This document shows, one piece after another, positions 6,786-15,060 of a stretch of DNA of 16,737 nucleotides. Under the pieces are notes generated by a model, which saw nothing but the letters and a program-made list of their open reading frames with translations, was not told the DNA's origin and searched no databases. Made by a program: the position numbers and the translations under genes. The stretch is from Candidatus Stahliibacteriota bacterium CG08_land_8_20_14_0_20_40_26 (GTDB lineage: Bacteria > Hydrothermota > UBA3073): assembly GCA_002774315.1 (NCBI GenBank), contig PEYP01000160.1, forward strand, positions 1-16,737. The letters run 5' to 3'. How positions within the stretch are numbered: position 1 is the stretch's first letter; each line of letters begins with the position of its first letter.

Positions 6786-6898
6786 TAAAGTAATTGCGTA
6801 GCACAAAAAGTCAAGAAAATAGCACAGAAACCCGAAAAAGACGAAATAAAAATCTACTGATTTCATTTGTGCAATCTGGGGCTAATAAGGAGGTGTGA

Positions 6899-8056
6899 AT
6901 GGACTACTTTTTGAGTGAAGAGGAGTTAATGGTGAGAGATACTGCAAGAGGTATTTCTCAAAAAATGATATTACCGGTAAGAGCAGAACTCGATGAAAAA
7001 GGTGAATTTCCGTCAGAGATACTAAAAGAATTCGCAAAAGCAGACCTATTCAGGATATTAATACCCGCTGAATATGAAGGACTTGGGTTGACAAATCTTT
7101 CATTCTGCCTTGCTATTGAAGAAATATCGAAGGTATGTGCAGGTGTTGCCGTAACATATGCAGCAAATACCCTTGGCTCAATGCCTATAACCCTCTTCGG
7201 TAATGATAAGCAAAAGAAAAAATACCTTCCACTCATTGCATCAGGAGAAAGGCTTTGTGCTTTCGCCCTGACAGAAGCGGATGCTGGTTCTGATGCCGGG
7301 AATATTAAGACAAAAGCAATAAAGGATGGAGATTTCTACATCATTAACGGGACAAAACAATGGATAACGAACGGAGGAGAGGCAGATATCTATGTGGTAA
7401 TTGCTTCAACACAAGCAGATAAAGGAACGAGGGGGCTTTCTGCAATTATCGTAGAGAAAGATACGCCCGGATTCTCGTTTGGCAAGAAAGAGAATAAACT
7501 TGGTATAAGGGCATCTGTAACAAGAGAACTAATATTTCAAGATGTAAGGGTACCCAGAGAAAACCTGCTCATAAAAGAAGGAACAGGATTTCTGATTGCA
7601 ATGAGGATATTCGACCGTACGAGACCTGGTGTCGGAGCGCAGGCAGTTGGGATTGCTCAGGGAGCACTTGACGAGGCAGTAAACTATGCAAAGACAAGAA
7701 GGCAATTTGGTAAGTCAATAATAAATTTTCAAGGGATAGGTTTTCTTTTAGCGGAACTTGCAACAAAAATCGAGGCAGCAAGGACACTTGTGTACCAGGT
7801 TGCAAGGGCTATAGATAGAGGGACAAAGGACATATCAAAATATTCATCAATGGCAAAGCTATTTGCATCAGATGTTGCTATGGAGGTAACAACCCAGGCG
7901 GTTCAGGTATTCGGGGGTTATGGTTATATGAAGGAATATCCAGTAGAAAAGTATATGCGGGATGCAAAAATTACACAGATATATGAAGGAACAAATGAGA
8001 TACAAAAACTTGTAATTGCAAATGCGCTACAGCGACAGAATCAGGGTCTTTTGTAA
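6899..8056 (+). CDS. Acyl-CoA dehydrogenase (short-chain/butyryl type)
   Basis: 385 residues, standard ACAD length. It oxidises an acyl-CoA to the trans-2-enoyl-CoA with FAD, passing electrons to ETF. FAD and substrate motifs: CAFALTEADAGSDAGNIKTK (120-139), TKQWITNGGEADIYVV (152-167), FDRTRPGVGAQAVGIAQGA (238-256), RRQFGKSI (267-274), QVFGGYGYMKEYPVEKYMRD (336-355). The catalytic base is Glu363 in IYEGTNEIQ, the position used by short- and medium-chain enzymes. Substrate length cannot be fixed from sequence. The ATG has a very strong Shine-Dalgarno (AAGGAGGT, 6887-6894). No ETF or other beta-oxidation genes are present. It converges with fakA, 27 bp apart, with no visible terminator. Confidence 0.94.
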   Translation: MDYFLSEEELMVRDTARGISQKMILPVRAELDEKGEFPSEILKEFAKADLFRILIPAEYEGLGLTNLSFCLAIEEISKVCAGVAVTYAANTLGSMPITLFGNDKQKKKYLPLIASGERLCAFALTEADAGSDAGNIKTKAIKDGDFYIINGTKQWITNGGEADIYVVIASTQADKGTRGLSAIIVEKDTPGFSFGKKENKLGIRASVTRELIFQDVRVPRENLLIKEGTGFLIAMRIFDRTRPGVGAQAVGIAQGALDEAVNYAKTRRQFGKSIINFQGIGFLLAELATKIEAARTLVYQVARAIDRGTKDISKYSSMAKLFASDVAMEVTTQAVQVFGGYGYMKEYPVEKYMRDAKITQIYEGTNEIQKLVIANALQRQNQGLL

Positions 8057-8083
8057 AAGGAAAGTTTTGGGGTTGCTTATAAT

Positions 8084-9634
8084 TTACTCAAGAGAAAACA
8101 GATAGTATGCATTTGTCATCCCTCCGTAATACATTTGAATATCAAGCGAGGGGAACCTTTTCTTTATTTGGTTCAACAGGGAGTCGTGATTTTTGTCTTC
8201 CAGAGATTTGCCATAATATATTGTGATAAGACTGTGTCCCTGAATTAGGTTGTATATCGACTCTATAAGACAGGAATCAGGGTCTGGTGATACAGAGATG
8301 AGTTTCTTATTCTTCAAACAGAGGGTATCTCCTTTCTTTATTATCTTTCCACCAATCTTCGCATTCCTTACTGCCCATTTTATCTCACCGGATAGCACAT
8401 TCACACTCGCACTTTCCATATCCCTCATCACTTCCTCCAGATCTCCGTCTTCCCTGAATGCAAGTAATGCCGAAATACCTTCCGGGACTGATTTTGTTTC
8501 TATAACCCCACACTGAATGTTGGCAAGTTCTTTTGCTTTCATCGCAGCTGGTATAACATTTGAGTGATTCGGGAGAATTATTGCCTTTTTTCCTATTCTT
8601 TCTACAGCACTCACAATTTCACCGGTGCTAGGATTTTGTTCTCCTGACAATACCAGTGACGCCCCCATACTCATCATTATATCCTTTAGTCCATCGCCAT
8701 TGCTGTAAGCAATAACTGATAACCCTTCTTTTTCTTCACCAAGAAAGAGTTTCTGCTCTTTTTCTGTGTCGTTTATCTGGACCCTTATAATATTGCCTTC
8801 TTTTTTGCAAGTATCAACAATCAGAGGAGGATTATTGGTATGAATATGCACCTTTACAAGATTTTCCTCATGTCCTACAATAAGACTATCTCCCAGGTTT
8901 TTAAGTTTTTCTTTTATCTTGGAAGAACACGTATCTATAGCTATGTTTACGCAAAATCTGTTAAAAGACCTTGTATGCCAAACCTCGCCTCTTTTATCTA
9001 CCTCCACCATATCTATTATTTTTGGTTTTTTATCTGTTAGATAGGCATTAAAGGCATCAAGAATAAAACAAAATCCCTGTGCTCCAGCATCAACTACTCC
9101 TGCTTCTTTGAGTATCGGTAATAAATCTGGTGTTTTTTTAAGGGCGCTATAGCCAATCCTTACCATGAATTTCGCTAATTCTTCCATAGTTTTAAAACTA
9201 CGGCTCTTAACTGCATCTCTTACTTCTTCCATAACAGTGAGTATGGTGCCTCTAACAGGATTCCCTATTGAGTATATTGCCTCTTTCGTTGCGTGGTCCA
9301 GTAGGGAAGGTATGAGGGACAGCGGTATGTACTCTTCTGTGTCAGTTATATCCTTCACGCCGGCAAAAAATTGGGCGAGAATTATCCCTGAATTCCCTCT
9401 TGCTCCCATAACTGCCTCCCTTGAAAACACCCGGAGTACATTCTTTAGAGTTCCATCCGTGTCTGCCTCAACGGCATACCACCCACTGTTTACGGTGAGG
9501 TACATATTTGTGCCGGTATCTCCATCAGGGACAGGAAACACATTCAAACTGTTCAAATATTCTTCATTCTCCCTTAATGTCCATCTTGCGAGAGAGAGAA
9601 TCCTTTTTATATCTTCAGATTTGAGTATCTTCAT
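8084..9634 (-). CDS. fakA: FakA/YloV-like DAK2-domain fatty acid kinase
   Basis: 516 residues, slightly shorter than the usual 550. The N-terminal DhaL/DAK2 nucleotide-binding domain has NVFPVPDGDTGTNM (31-44, Mg-binding Asp37/Asp39), GARGNSGIILAQF (77-89) and NPVRGTILTV. The middle domain has DAGAQGFCFILDAF and VKVHIHTNNP. The C-terminal domain has MGASLVLSGEQNPSTGEI, AIILPNHSNVIPAA and KSVPEGISALLAF. FakA phosphorylates fatty acids bound to a FakB carrier for phospholipid synthesis. No fakB (DegV-family) gene lies in the window, so the substrate is inferred from family only. It is last in the ino1-tmk-smc-fakA run, 29 bp after smc. No clear Shine-Dalgarno is visible. Confidence 0.85.
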   Translation of the reverse strand: MKILKSEDIKRILSLARWTLRENEEYLNSLNVFPVPDGDTGTNMYLTVNSGWYAVEADTDGTLKNVLRVFSREAVMGARGNSGIILAQFFAGVKDITDTEEYIPLSLIPSLLDHATKEAIYSIGNPVRGTILTVMEEVRDAVKSRSFKTMEELAKFMVRIGYSALKKTPDLLPILKEAGVVDAGAQGFCFILDAFNAYLTDKKPKIIDMVEVDKRGEVWHTRSFNRFCVNIAIDTCSSKIKEKLKNLGDSLIVGHEENLVKVHIHTNNPPLIVDTCKKEGNIIRVQINDTEKEQKLFLGEEKEGLSVIAYSNGDGLKDIMMSMGASLVLSGEQNPSTGEIVSAVERIGKKAIILPNHSNVIPAAMKAKELANIQCGVIETKSVPEGISALLAFREDGDLEEVMRDMESASVNVLSGEIKWAVRNAKIGGKIIKKGDTLCLKNKKLISVSPDPDSCLIESIYNLIQGHSLITIYYGKSLEDKNHDSLLNQIKKRFPSLDIQMYYGGMTNAYYLFSLE

Positions 9635-9663
9635 AATATTTTTTCAAAAGCAAATATCTCCCT

Positions 9664-12600
9664 TCATTCCTTTAATCTCACAGATATTATCTTTGACACC
9701 CCAGGTTCTTCCATTGTTATGCCGTAAAGGTAGTTGGCAGATTCCATGGTTTGCTTGTTATGACTGATGAGGATAAATTGACCGTTTTCTGCTCTCTTCT
9801 TTATCAAAGAGAGAAATCTTAACAGGTTCGCATCATCTAATGGAGCATCAACCTCGTCAAGTATCATAAAAGGCGTTGGTCTGAGTTTGTATACACCAAA
9901 AAACAAAGCAATAACAGACAGTGTCTTCTCGCCTGTTGACAATTGCTCAACCCTTCTGAGTTTTTTGCCCCCGGGTGACACTACTATATCAATGTTGGCC
10001 TCGAGAGGATCCCCGGTGCCGAGAACAAGTTTTGCCTCACCACCCTGAAATAAAGTTTGAAATGTATCATTAAAATTCTTGTTTATCTTCACTATAGCGT
10101 CTTTTACCTGAGTACGAGCCTGTCCATCCAATAGTTTTATAGTTTCCTCTATGATCTTCTTCGTCCGCAGTATATCATCCCTTTCATCTTCAAGAAATTT
10201 CAGTCTCTCTTTTATCTCCGTATGTTCTTTCATAGCAAGGGGATTTACTATCTGCATGGACTGTATTTTCCTTTCATAATCTTTCAGTCTCTCTTCTATA
10301 TTATCAACATGATAAGGCTCATTAGGTCTTTTCACCCCTTTGCTTTCCAGTTCGGCAGTCCGGGTTTCAAGTTTTGCAATCTCAATCTCAAGGGAGTGAC
10401 GCTTTTCCCGTAAGGAATCCAGTAAATGTCTTGCTCTTTCAATTTCTCTCTCAAGCTCAAAAAGATCAGTAATGCCACCAGGAACTACTCTATCGGAATC
10501 CTCCTTTATCTCTTTTTTCAAATTTCCAAGTTCTTCTGTGATTTTTTTATATGAGATCCCTATCTCGTTCAGATTTTGTCTTATATCTCTTTCTTTTTCT
10601 ATCACGGCAGAAAGGTTTTGCCTCATCTCATAGAGGTTTTTATCAACTCTCTCTCTTTCTCTTTTTAGAAACCTTAATTCATTTTTAAGGGCAGAAACTT
10701 CTACTTCTTTTTTTCTCCTCTCCTCGAACATCCTATCAGTGTTACTAATTTCATCTTCCAGTTCTTTTCTCTCTTCTTCTTTCTTCTTAATGAGTCCTTT
10801 TAGACGCAGAAGCGTCTTCTCTGACGATTCTGTATCAAGTTTAATATCCTTCTTCAGTTCCCTTTTCAAATCTCCTATAGTTCTATTCATTTCATCTAAT
10901 GCCTTCCTGAGATTTGTTATTCTGATGTTCAACAACGCCCTGTTTCTCTCATAATCTATTCTTTCATTTTGTCTTTTGTTTAATGTATTCCGTTTTTCTT
11001 CTATTTCTCTTTCAACATCAGCCAACTCCCTTTCTAATTTACTTTTTCCGAGTTTAATCCCAGGTTCTCCAACCTCTAAAATACCAAGATGTGTTAATAA
11101 TTCTCCATTTTGTGTAATGATTGGGTAGATCACGCCCTTCTTGCGAAGAGCAATTGCAGATTTAATATCCGAAGCCACGGCGAACCTGCGCAGGATTGGC
11201 GCTATATCTTCATATCCACTTTTCACTTTAACAAATGATGAGAGATTCTCATAATCTGGGTCTGGGTCTATCTCAGATAAAAGCTCAGGGGCTATAAACT
11301 TTCTTCTTGTGCCACTCCAAAAATAGATATCTTCAAGTTTGTCTACCAGTATACAAGAGAGTAGTGATCCCAATGCCCCATACACGATTCTCTCTTTTCC
11401 CTCTCTGGGACTAATTACACTGCCTAATTTTACAAAACCTTCATCAGAAATCGCATCTTTCATATAAGTCAATAATCTCGCCCTTTTCTCCTCAAAGATC
11501 CGCAGAGTGTCTCTTAAATTATCTATATCCTCTGAAGGGAGCCTTAGATCTTCATATGATCCTGTTGCTTCTTCAAGTTCCCTCTCGGTCTCTTTCTTTT
11601 TTCCCTTTGCCTTTTTAAGTTCCTTAAGTACAGCTTCTTTTCTCGTCTTATTACTTTCAATTATCGTTCTTGTGGCTATAAGATTTTCCTTTACGGATGC
11701 CTCATCTTTCTGTAGGACTTTAATTTCTTCTACAATTTTTTCTCTTCTCTCATGCAGCGACCTGTCTAACTCCGGTAGTAAATTTAACTCGTTCTTTTGG
11801 GTCTCAATACAAGATAAAGTCTTCTTATATTTATCCTCTATATTACTCTTCACCTTGCCGACTTCTATTAACTCTTTCGTTATCCTCTCTTTCTCCTTTA
11901 CAATCTCATCTAATCTCTCTTTAAGATTCCCTTTCCTTTCTCTCAATGACGATTCCTGTTTTTCCAACACAACCATCCTGTCTCTTATTTCTCTCCCTTT
12001 TTTTTCGCCATCTTTCCTTTCGCCCATAATAGAGATAATGGATTTTTCTATCTCTTTGATTCTGGCTGTGATATTTTTCTCCTCAAGAATCATGGAAGAG
12101 ATAGTCCTTGAGTTTTCTTCAACCTGTTTTTTTTTGTTTTCTATCAGTAGCCATCGCAGATAACCTGTCTCTGACATTAGATTCTCGTATCTTGCTGCCT
12201 TCCTGGCCTCGCTTCGCAATTTTACCTCTCTCGCAGATATCTCACTTATCAAATTCTCCAATTTCTCTATATCCATTTTTATACGCTGGAGCCTTGCAAG
12301 TGTATTAAGTTTATGGTTTCTATATGTTGCTATACCGGCAATCTCTTCTACTGTTCTCCTCCTATGCGATGGATCTCCCGAAAGGATGGAATTAACCTCC
12401 TCTCTTGAGAGAAGGAAATAACCCTGAGGATTTGCTGACTCAAATAGGTCTATAATATCCCTCTGAAGGACTTTCTTAGCATTTATCATGCATTCATTCT
12501 CCCCTGACCTGTGTAATCTTTTAGCGATAACAACCTCACTTGATGGTATAGGTATCACACCGTTGTTAAAGAATTTCAGGGATACTTCTGCTATTCCTTT

Positions 12601-12822
12601 CTGAGGTCTCCTTTCTGTTCCGTGAAATATCAACTCATCCATACTTTTTACACGCAGAAGAGAAGTTTTAGTTTCACCCAGTGTCCATCTAATTGCATCT
12701 ATAATGTTAGACTTACCACATCCATTTGGTCCAACAATACAATTTATTCCTGGATGGAGATTAATGGTAGTTCTATGAGGGAAAGATTTAAACCCGGAGA
12801 TAGTGATAGATTCAAGATACAT
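9664..12822 (-). CDS. smc: Chromosome segregation/condensation ATPase SMC
   Basis: 1052 residues from the ATG at 12822 (MYLESITISGFKSFPHRT), shorter than the usual 1150-1200. Walker A is GPNGCGKSN (31-39). The layout is N-terminal ATPase head, coiled coil about 160-460, hinge about 464-594 (LGSVISPREGKERIVYGALG to GEPGIKLG), coiled coil about 595-890, C-terminal head. The signature motif is QLSTGEKTL with Thr963 where SMC proteins normally have LSGGE; Walker B follows as FMILDEVDAPLDDAN. SMC dimers organise the chromosome with ScpA/ScpB, which are not in the window. A TTG start at 12849 would add nine residues (MFIFFAFLP) and is less likely. It begins 30 bp after tmk. Confidence 0.93.
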   Translation of the reverse strand: MYLESITISGFKSFPHRTTINLHPGINCIVGPNGCGKSNIIDAIRWTLGETKTSLLRVKSMDELIFHGTERRPQKGIAEVSLKFFNNGVIPIPSSEVVIAKRLHRSGENECMINAKKVLQRDIIDLFESANPQGYFLLSREEVNSILSGDPSHRRRTVEEIAGIATYRNHKLNTLARLQRIKMDIEKLENLISEISAREVKLRSEARKAARYENLMSETGYLRWLLIENKKKQVEENSRTISSMILEEKNITARIKEIEKSIISIMGERKDGEKKGREIRDRMVVLEKQESSLRERKGNLKERLDEIVKEKERITKELIEVGKVKSNIEDKYKKTLSCIETQKNELNLLPELDRSLHERREKIVEEIKVLQKDEASVKENLIATRTIIESNKTRKEAVLKELKKAKGKKKETERELEEATGSYEDLRLPSEDIDNLRDTLRIFEEKRARLLTYMKDAISDEGFVKLGSVISPREGKERIVYGALGSLLSCILVDKLEDIYFWSGTRRKFIAPELLSEIDPDPDYENLSSFVKVKSGYEDIAPILRRFAVASDIKSAIALRKKGVIYPIITQNGELLTHLGILEVGEPGIKLGKSKLERELADVEREIEEKRNTLNKRQNERIDYERNRALLNIRITNLRKALDEMNRTIGDLKRELKKDIKLDTESSEKTLLRLKGLIKKKEEERKELEDEISNTDRMFEERRKKEVEVSALKNELRFLKRERERVDKNLYEMRQNLSAVIEKERDIRQNLNEIGISYKKITEELGNLKKEIKEDSDRVVPGGITDLFELEREIERARHLLDSLREKRHSLEIEIAKLETRTAELESKGVKRPNEPYHVDNIEERLKDYERKIQSMQIVNPLAMKEHTEIKERLKFLEDERDDILRTKKIIEETIKLLDGQARTQVKDAIVKINKNFNDTFQTLFQGGEAKLVLGTGDPLEANIDIVVSPGGKKLRRVEQLSTGEKTLSVIALFFGVYKLRPTPFMILDEVDAPLDDANLLRFLSLIKKRAENGQFILISHNKQTMESANYLYGITMEEPGVSKIISVRLKE

Positions 12823-12852
12823 AGGTAGGAAAGCAAAAAAAATAAACAATAT

Positions 12853-13473
12853 CTATTCCAATTTCATCATTCTTGCCTCAAATATATCCTTTATCTCATT
12901 GTGTATCTGTTTTATGCTTTTCGTGCCATCCAAAAGTACAATCCTATCTGAATTCTCTCTGTAAAGTTTAAGATACCCACTTCTGACACGATTATGGAAC
13001 TCCATGCTTTCTATCTCAAGTCTGTCTCCTCTCTCTATTCTCTTTAAAGCAATCTCAGGTTCAATATCTAACAGGAAGGTCAAATTGGGCATCAACCCAC
13101 CCGTAGCAGTTTTATTGAGCTGGTTTACCAGGGCCCTGGATATACTTCTTCCCTCTCCCTGATACGCCAGAGAGGCATCTATATATCTATCACAGATGAC
13201 AGTCTTCCCCTGGGCAAGGGCAGGTTTTATAACTTCCTGAGTGTGTTGAGCCCGCGAGGCGAGATAAAGAAACAATTCCGTATAAGGAACCATGTCAAGA
13301 TGTCTACGATCAAGAAGTATTTCCCTTATTCTTTCCGATATATCCGACCCACCTGGTTCCCGCGTCAGGACTGAGGAAATACCTTTACTCTGCAGGTGCT
13401 CATACAACAGCTTTGCTTGCACACTCTTGCCGCATCCTTCTATACCTTCAAATGTAATAAGAAATCCTGGCAT
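12853..13473 (-). CDS. tmk: Thymidylate kinase
   Basis: 206 residues, normal length. It phosphorylates dTMP to dTDP with ATP. P-loop FEGIEGCGKSVQA near the N-terminus, TREPGGSDISERIR, the substrate motif CDRYIDASLAYQGEGR and the lid-region sequence RGDRLEIES with EFHNRVRSGYL. The P-loop has Ser then Val after GK, where many Tmk proteins have GKST or GKTT, but it still matches the P-loop consensus GKS/T. It starts 16 bp after the ino1 stop; AAGG about 10 bases upstream of the ATG is a weak Shine-Dalgarno. Second gene of the leftward four-gene run. Confidence 0.95.
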   Translation of the reverse strand: MPGFLITFEGIEGCGKSVQAKLLYEHLQSKGISSVLTREPGGSDISERIREILLDRRHLDMVPYTELFLYLASRAQHTQEVIKPALAQGKTVICDRYIDASLAYQGEGRSISRALVNQLNKTATGGLMPNLTFLLDIEPEIALKRIERGDRLEIESMEFHNRVRSGYLKLYRENSDRIVLLDGTKSIKQIHNEIKDIFEARMMKLE

Positions 13474-13486
13474 AAATTAAGCCTTT

Positions 13487-13500
13487 CCGTTAGCTAACGG
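13487..13500. repeat. Perfect palindrome CCGTTAGCTAACGG across the ino1 stop codon
   Basis: The 14-bp perfect palindrome contains the ino1 TAA stop and the last two codons. An almost identical palindrome, CCGTTAGATAACGG, lies inside pdxJ at 4462-4475. Its role is unknown. Confidence 0.6.
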
Positions 13501-14593
13501 ACTTATGAGTAGAGCCCGCTTTCGCATACTTCTTAATGAATTCTTCTACCTTGTTTCTTGCTATATCGTCTGTATATTGTATGGGAGGAGACTTCATAAA
13601 GTATGAGGAAGGTTCTATTATACTTCCAGAGAGCCCTGCGTCCATAGCGATCTTGAGTGCCCTTATCGCATCTATAACAACCCCTGCGGAATTTGGAGAG
13701 TCCCATACTTCAAGCTTAATCTCTGCTAAAAGAGGAACATTACCAAATGTGGTTCCCTCAAGTCGTATAAATGCAAATTTTCGATCCTTCAGCCAGGGAA
13801 CATAATCGGAGGGGCCAACATGAATATTTTCTTCTGAAAGTTTATATGGCAACTGCGATGTTACTGCCTGTGTCTTGGAAATCTTTTTGGATTCAAGTCT
13901 CTCTCGTTCAAGCATATTGAGAAAGTCCGTATTTCCTCCTACATTCAACTGATATGTGCGTTCAACCCTAACTCCTCTGTCTTTGAATACATTTGTAAGA
14001 ACTCGGTGAACTATCGTAGAACCCACCTGTGATTTAATGTCGTCGCCTATAAGAGGTAGTCCAGCCTTCTTGAATTTCTCATTCCAGTACTTCTGAGAAG
14101 CTACAAACACGGGTATACAATTTATAAAGCCCACACCTGCCTGTAGAATCTGCTCTATATACCATTTTGTTGCTTCCTCACTACCAACGGGTAAATAGTT
14201 GATACACATATCGGTTTTTGTCTCTTTCAAAACCCTAATTATATCAACCGTAGAGCCCGGGGCCTTTTTTATAATGGGGGCAAGGTACTTACCAATTCCA
14301 TCGTGTGTCATTCCTCTCAAGACCGGCACATTAAGCTTGGGAACTTCACAGAATTTGTATGTATTATTTGGTTTTGTAAAAATTGCCTCTGCAAGGTCTT
14401 TCCCCACCTTATTTATATCTATATCAATTGCGCAGGAGAATTCTATATCACCTACCCTATAACCTCCAAAGTTTGTATGCATTATGCCGGGGATGGATTG
14501 TCCATCCTTTATATCCTTATAAAAATGAACCCCTTGGACAAGTGAAGAGGCACAGTTGCCCACACCTATAATGCCTACTCTGATTTTACCCAT
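13490..14593 (-). CDS. ino1: Inositol-3-phosphate synthase
   Basis: 367 residues, the short bacterial/archaeal form. It converts glucose 6-phosphate to 1L-myo-inositol 1-phosphate using NAD. Rossmann motif VGIIGVGNCASSLVQG (6-21), then MCINYLPVGSEEATKWYIEQ, FINCIPVFVASQKYW, IGDDIKSQVGSTIVHRVL, YQLNVGGNTDFLNM, GPSDYVPWLKDRKFAFIR and WDSPNSAGVVIDAIRALKIA. All are hallmark blocks of the family. The product could feed inositol phospholipids or inositol-phosphate solutes; nothing here decides which. Strong Shine-Dalgarno AGGAGGT (14597-14603). It is the promoter-proximal gene of ino1-tmk-smc-fakA. Confidence 0.95.
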   Translation of the reverse strand: MGKIRVGIIGVGNCASSLVQGVHFYKDIKDGQSIPGIMHTNFGGYRVGDIEFSCAIDIDINKVGKDLAEAIFTKPNNTYKFCEVPKLNVPVLRGMTHDGIGKYLAPIIKKAPGSTVDIIRVLKETKTDMCINYLPVGSEEATKWYIEQILQAGVGFINCIPVFVASQKYWNEKFKKAGLPLIGDDIKSQVGSTIVHRVLTNVFKDRGVRVERTYQLNVGGNTDFLNMLERERLESKKISKTQAVTSQLPYKLSEENIHVGPSDYVPWLKDRKFAFIRLEGTTFGNVPLLAEIKLEVWDSPNSAGVVIDAIRALKIAMDAGLSGSIIEPSSYFMKSPPIQYTDDIARNKVEEFIKKYAKAGSTHKSVS

Positions 14594-14656
14594 AATACCT
14601 CCTGCTTAAATTTGTTTTAAACCACTTGAAAGATAATAACACGATATCAGCGTTAT

Positions 14657-14685
14657 ATTCTACCACATATTTTACAAAAAGTCAA
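14657..14685 (-). promoter_or_regulatory. Sigma-70 promoter for ino1-tmk-smc-fakA
   Basis: On the minus strand, TTGACT (14680-14685), 17-bp spacer, TAGAAT (14657-14662). Transcription should begin near 14650, giving a leader of roughly 55 nt before the ino1 ATG. No other good promoter was noticed between these four genes. Confidence 0.75.
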
Positions 14686-14704
14686 GTTATTTTTCGATAT
14701 TATT

Positions 14705-14732
14705 GTAGGGGCGAATTGCAATTCGCCCCTAC
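14705..14732. repeat. Perfect 28-bp palindrome between divergent promoters
   Basis: GTAGGGGCGAATTG followed directly by its exact reverse complement. It is GC-rich in an AT-rich gap and lies between the ino1 and rpsT promoters, which point away from each other, so it is not needed as a terminator for either. GTAGGGGCG-type palindromes are, in my recollection, common dispersed repeats in environmental bacterial genomes. Confidence 0.85.
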
Positions 14733-14771
14733 TGATAACCAATATTTTTTATCCTTACAGTAAAATTTTTC

Positions 14772-14800
14772 TTGACATATAAGGAACTTTGTGTTATAAT
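14772..14800 (+). promoter_or_regulatory. Consensus sigma-70 promoter for rpsT
   Basis: TTGACA (14772-14777), 17-bp spacer, TATAAT (14795-14800). Expected start near 14807, giving an rpsT leader of about 250 nt that includes the inverted-repeat element at 14856-15021. Confidence 0.85.
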
Positions 14801-14862
14801 ATGCCTGCTTTCAAAGTAAAAGACTTGTTGGTTCTACGAAGAACAAGATGAAATAAACCACA

Positions 14863-14882
14863 CCTGCCTGCCGTCAGGCAGG
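14863..14882 (+). repeat. Variant 20-bp unit CCTGCCTGCCGTCAGGCAGG
   Basis: Inserted between AAACCACA and GAGGTCACAGA. The uninterrupted form of this same sequence exists at 1520-1538 on the minus strand, so the insert is exactly 20 bp. This variant forms an 8-bp end-to-end stem with a 4-nt loop. Confidence 0.85.
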
Positions 14883-14995
14883 GAGGTCACAGATGAAAAG
14901 TGATTAAGAGATTGAGTTAATTGAGTGATTAAGGTGTAGGCGATCGAATTAACTTAATCAACTGAATTAACTTAATTCACTAATTTATTGTTCTC

Positions 14996-15014
14996 CCTGC
15001 CTGCGGTAGGCAGG
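14996..15014 (-). repeat. Variant unit (19 bp) in right arm
   Basis: In its own orientation CCTGCCTACCGCAGGCAGG, between CTAACCACA and GAGAACAA. It is one base shorter than the others and forms a 7-bp stem. Same target position as the copy at 14863-14882, in the opposite arm. Confidence 0.8.
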
Positions 15015-15060
15015 TGTGGTTAGATTTTTGACAATATTATAGACTTATTATGGAGGGATT

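Larger units (their letters stand above)
14856..15021. repeat. MITE-like element in rpsT leader carrying two 20-bp units
   Basis: The ends AACCACA (14856-14862) and TGTGGTT (15015-15021) are inverted. Removing the inserted units gives ACCACAGAG...CTCTGTGGT, the same termini as the element at 1411-1547. Both arms hold a unit of the 20-bp family at the same point (ACCACA, unit, GAG), in opposite orientation. The interior has a 13-bp direct repeat GAATTAACTTAAT (14946-14958 and 14964-14976) that is partly complementary to the left interior (AGTGATTAAG, TTGAGTTAATTGAG). The whole transcript segment could fold into one long hairpin. Confidence 0.7.

Noticed and set aside
11507..12163. 218-residue open frame opposite smc
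   Set aside because: Its Ser/Phe/Leu-rich composition is the antisense shadow of the coiled-coil Glu/Lys codons of SMC.
12823..12849. TTG start adding nine residues to SMC
   Set aside because: SMC homologues begin at the MYLESITISGFKSF segment, and an ATG is present there.
14801..14851. 16-codon ORF (MPAFKVKDLLVLRRTR) after the rpsT promoter
   Set aside because: Its ATG abuts the -10 box, upstream of the expected transcription start, and it has no ribosome binding site.
15028..15056. Second promoter (TTGACA) just before rpsT
   Set aside because: At a 16-18 bp spacing there is only the Shine-Dalgarno region; the AT-rich hexamer TATTAT is only about 12 bp away, too close.
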